Shown here one piece after another: positions 61,754-64,000 of a stretch of 64,000 bases of DNA (position 1 is its first letter; every line of letters starts with the position of its first letter). Position numbers and translations under genes: made by a program. Source of the stretch: Salegentibacter agarivorans (GTDB taxonomy: Bacteria > Bacteroidota > Bacteroidia > Flavobacteriales > Flavobacteriaceae). The notes under the pieces are model-generated. The model ran no database searches and was not told where the DNA came from. It worked only from the letters and a program-made list of their open reading frames with translations. Location of the stretch: positions 1-64,000 of the forward strand of contig NZ_FOOH01000014.1 of NCBI RefSeq assembly GCF_900113135.1, given 5' to 3'.

Positions 61754-63088
61754 ATGAAAAAATATCTTTATTTTTTTATAAGCACATTAATTTTAACTTC
61801 CTGTTCCCAGGAAGAAAAACCTATTGTAGTTACAGCCGAGAATTATCACCAAACGGTAGATAAAATTACCGATATTATGGTGCACGATATTTTTTCACCA
61901 CCGGTAGCCAGCAGAATTTATGCGTACTCCAACCTGGCTGCTTATCAGATTATGCGGCAGGAAAATAAAGATTTAATAGATCTCACTTCAAAATTTGAAG
62001 AGCTGGAACCTATCCCTAGTGTCGATTCTACTGCAAATATCAATTATAAACTCGCCGCGCTTGTGGCAAAAATAGAAATTGGAAAAAAATTAATTTTTTC
62101 TGAAGATTTACTTACCACTTACCGTGACAGTCTCTACACAGAATGGGAAAAAACGAATAAAGATGAGTTTAACTCATCAAAAGATTATGGCCTGGCGGTT
62201 GCTCAGCATCTTTCCTCCTGGATAGATAAAGATAATTATAAAGAAACCCGCACTATGCCCAAATACTCGGTGTATAGTGACGATCCCAGCCGTTGGCAGC
62301 CTACCCCTCCATCTTATATGGATGGTATTGAGCCTCACTGGCCAAAAATTAGACCTTTTACATTAGATTCTGCCTCCCAATTTAAACCTTTACCTCATCC
62401 CGAGTTTTCATTAAAAAAAGGAACCGCCTTTTACGATGAGCTCGTTGAAGTCTACGAGATTAAAAACGAAATGGAGAAAAAAGGAGACGAAGCCGAAGAA
62501 ATGAAAATTGCTCAATTTTGGGATTGCAATCCTTATGTGTCTACCCAACGCGGTCATCTTATGTTTGCGACTAAGAAAATCACTCCTGGCGGGCACTGGA
62601 TGGGAATTTGCAAAATTGCTTCTAAAAAGGCAGAGTTAGACTTCGCACAAAGTTCATATGCTTATACCACAACTGCTATCGCTTTGGCCGACGGGTTTAT
62701 AAGCTGTTGGGACGAAAAATACAGAAGTAACCTGGTAAGGCCTGAAACATTAATTAATAAGCATATAGACGAGAATTGGAAACCTGTACTGCAAACTCCG
62801 CCCTTTCCTGAATATTCTAGTGGGCATTCTGTAGTTTCGGGGGCGGCTTCTATTGTTCTTACCCGTATTTTTGGTGAAGAATTCAGTTTTGAAGATGATA
62901 CCGAGGTAAAATATGGTTTACCGGTAAGATCGTTTACTTCTTTTTCCCAGGCTGCCAACGAAGCGGCAATAAGTAGATTATATGGCGGAATTCATTACCG
63001 CTCTGCTGTAGAAAATGGCATTGTACAGGGAAGAAATCTTGGCAACCACGTAGTAGAAAACCTCAACATACAACCCCTCACCTACTAA
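61754..63088 (+). CDS. Vanadium-dependent haloperoxidase/PAP2-type lipoprotein
   Basis: A 444-residue lipoprotein (MKKYLYFFISTLILTSCSQE, Cys17) with the helical vanadate/phosphate-binding fold. The three motifs are visible: K322-x6-R329-P330 (EKYRSNLVRPETL), S356-G357-H358 (PEYSSGHSVVSG) and S407-R408-x5-H414 (ISRLYGGIHYRSA). His414 is the vanadate ligand and His358 the acid-base. The P of PSGH is Ser, and the Asp after H-x3 in fungal chloroperoxidase is Ala. The fold is also that of PAP2 phosphatases, so halide oxidation is unproven. It starts directly after the previous TAA. Confidence 0.85.
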   Translation: MKKYLYFFISTLILTSCSQEEKPIVVTAENYHQTVDKITDIMVHDIFSPPVASRIYAYSNLAAYQIMRQENKDLIDLTSKFEELEPIPSVDSTANINYKLAALVAKIEIGKKLIFSEDLLTTYRDSLYTEWEKTNKDEFNSSKDYGLAVAQHLSSWIDKDNYKETRTMPKYSVYSDDPSRWQPTPPSYMDGIEPHWPKIRPFTLDSASQFKPLPHPEFSLKKGTAFYDELVEVYEIKNEMEKKGDEAEEMKIAQFWDCNPYVSTQRGHLMFATKKITPGGHWMGICKIASKKAELDFAQSSYAYTTTAIALADGFISCWDEKYRSNLVRPETLINKHIDENWKPVLQTPPFPEYSSGHSVVSGAASIVLTRIFGEEFSFEDDTEVKYGLPVRSFTSFSQAANEAAISRLYGGIHYRSAVENGIVQGRNLGNHVVENLNIQPLTY

Positions 63089-63092
63089 TTTA

Positions 63093-63995
63093 ATGTCCAA
63101 AAAATTCTGGCTACTGTTTCTTACTGGTTTACCTGTGCTTTTTCTGCTATGGTATTTCGTAATTAAAAATGACGATTATACTATTAAGTTCGAGGCGAAA
63201 GCGCTTCCCGGCGAAATAGTTTACAGGGTAGATTCACCTATTTTTGATAAAATGAAGGTGGAAAATTCTGAAATTAAATCTGATTTATCACAGGTAATTC
63301 AGGAAACAGAATTGAATTCAGAAAGCTATGAACTCAATTGGATTATCAAACCAAAGAACGATTCCATCACCCAGGTAAAAGTAGAAATTAACAATAAAAA
63401 TAATTCTTTTGAACACCGTTTCTTATTGCTGACAGGCCAAAATAATTTTCAAAAAGAAATGAAAGCTGAAATTGCCTATTTTAAAAAAGCTCTATCTACC
63501 AATAGAGCGTTATATAACGTACAAATTGAAGGAAAAAGTGTTACTCCTCAGAACACCTGTGCCTGTATTACAACCAACAGTAAAGTAGATCAAAAAGCTT
63601 TTGAAATGATGAAGACTATAGATATACTTTCTAATTATATCCTAGAGAATGATTTAGAAACCCTGGGCAGACCTAGAATTCTAATTAATTCCTGGAATAA
63701 ACAGACTAAAAATATCAACTTCAGTTTTTGCTTCCCTATCGCAAAAATGCAAACCTATCCTAAAGATTTATTAATTGATATTCAAAAAATTACTTCAGAA
63801 AAAGCTTTAAAAGCGAGTTTTCTCGGGAATTATATGTTTTCGCATAATGCCTGGTTTCATTTACTTGATTATGCCGAAAAGAATAATATTGAGGTTAAAA
63901 GTGAAAATATCCTGGAAATCTTTAAAGATAATCCGCAAATGGGTGGAGATGAATCTTTATGGGAAGCTGAAATATATTTACCAATAGTAGAATAG
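63093..63995 (+). CDS. Membrane-anchored protein with GyrI-like effector-binding domain
   Basis: A 300-residue protein: one N-terminal membrane helix (FWLLFLTGLPVLFLLWYFVI, 5-24), then an SRPBCC-like beta-rich part (about 30-140) and a C-terminal GyrI-like domain, whose end reads FSHNAWFHLLDYAEKNNIEV and QMGGDESLWEAEIYLPI, matching small-molecule-binding folds of AraC effector-binding proteins. There is no DNA-binding domain. An unusual pair, Cys156 and Cys158 (NTCACITTN), lies between the two parts. It follows the haloperoxidase by 4 nt. A periplasmic ligand-binding role is inferred. Confidence 0.7.
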   Translation: MSKKFWLLFLTGLPVLFLLWYFVIKNDDYTIKFEAKALPGEIVYRVDSPIFDKMKVENSEIKSDLSQVIQETELNSESYELNWIIKPKNDSITQVKVEINNKNNSFEHRFLLLTGQNNFQKEMKAEIAYFKKALSTNRALYNVQIEGKSVTPQNTCACITTNSKVDQKAFEMMKTIDILSNYILENDLETLGRPRILINSWNKQTKNINFSFCFPIAKMQTYPKDLLIDIQKITSEKALKASFLGNYMFSHNAWFHLLDYAEKNNIEVKSENILEIFKDNPQMGGDESLWEAEIYLPIVE

Positions 63996-64000
63996 AATAC

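Noticed and set aside
1-64000. CRISPR arrays, tRNA and rRNA genes, prophage or plasmid genes
   Set aside because: No regularly spaced repeat series, cloverleaf-like segments, rRNA-like stretches or phage structural or replication genes were recognised on reading both strands.

Overview
The window is AT-rich chromosomal DNA from a marine-type Flavobacteriaceae bacterium (Bacteroidota). A placement near Gramella/Salegentibacter/Zunongwangia is a guess from gene content, not a measurement. The phylum call rests on a SusC/SusD pair, many short lipoproteins with a lipobox cysteine, type-B L31, Bacteroidota promoters (TTTG about 19 nt upstream of TAnnTTTG), few visible Shine-Dalgarno sites, and DUF4199 and anti-sigma proteins typical of the class.

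Layout. 1-199: tail of an IS1182-type transposase. 349-9207: mostly housekeeping genes (outer-membrane barrel, XerD, aldo/keto reductase, RNase Y, 6S-like RNA, ZapA, a coiled-coil protein, M23 peptidase, GlmU-like protein, L31). 9356-14465: co-directional cluster of a DUF4199 membrane protein, a GT2 glycosyltransferase, a phosphohexomutase and an MsbA-like ABC exporter, which suggests envelope glycan or lipid work. 14529-16855: small secreted protein, a candidate small RNA with two C-rich loops, and a sigma factor/anti-sigma-like/Spy-like module. 17062-24238: BNR lipoprotein, RsmB-type rRNA methyltransferase, lamin-tail lipoprotein and full-length PurL. 24480-33239: fatty-acid activation and beta-oxidation (acyl-CoA ligase, MarR regulator, HAD/ECH fusion, thiolase, acyl-CoA dehydrogenase), interrupted by two four-helix-bundle (S23/IVS-type) cassettes. 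33356-45825: osmotic and general-stress genes (two MscS channels, GH15, trehalose-6-P synthase/phosphatase, YtxH, and a duplicated membrane-protein/PRC-barrel module whose second copy is frameshifted), with an M28 peptidase and a dienelactone hydrolase between. 45878-50011: Tex, and a divergent App1-like phosphatase/diacylglycerol kinase pair. 50300-63995: SusC, SusD, two giant paralogous FG-GAP/UnbV lipoproteins, a vanadium-haloperoxidase-like lipoprotein and a membrane-anchored GyrI-like protein, preceded by a LacI-type operator.

Most notable for follow-up: the candidate RNA at about 14982-15103; the S23-type cassettes enclosed by inverted repeats inside the beta-oxidation operon; the duplicated PRC-barrel module and the 15-nt box it shares with the YtxH gene; and the SusCD/UnbV/haloperoxidase locus, whose substrate cannot be read from the sequence. 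No CRISPR array, tRNA or rRNA gene was seen.
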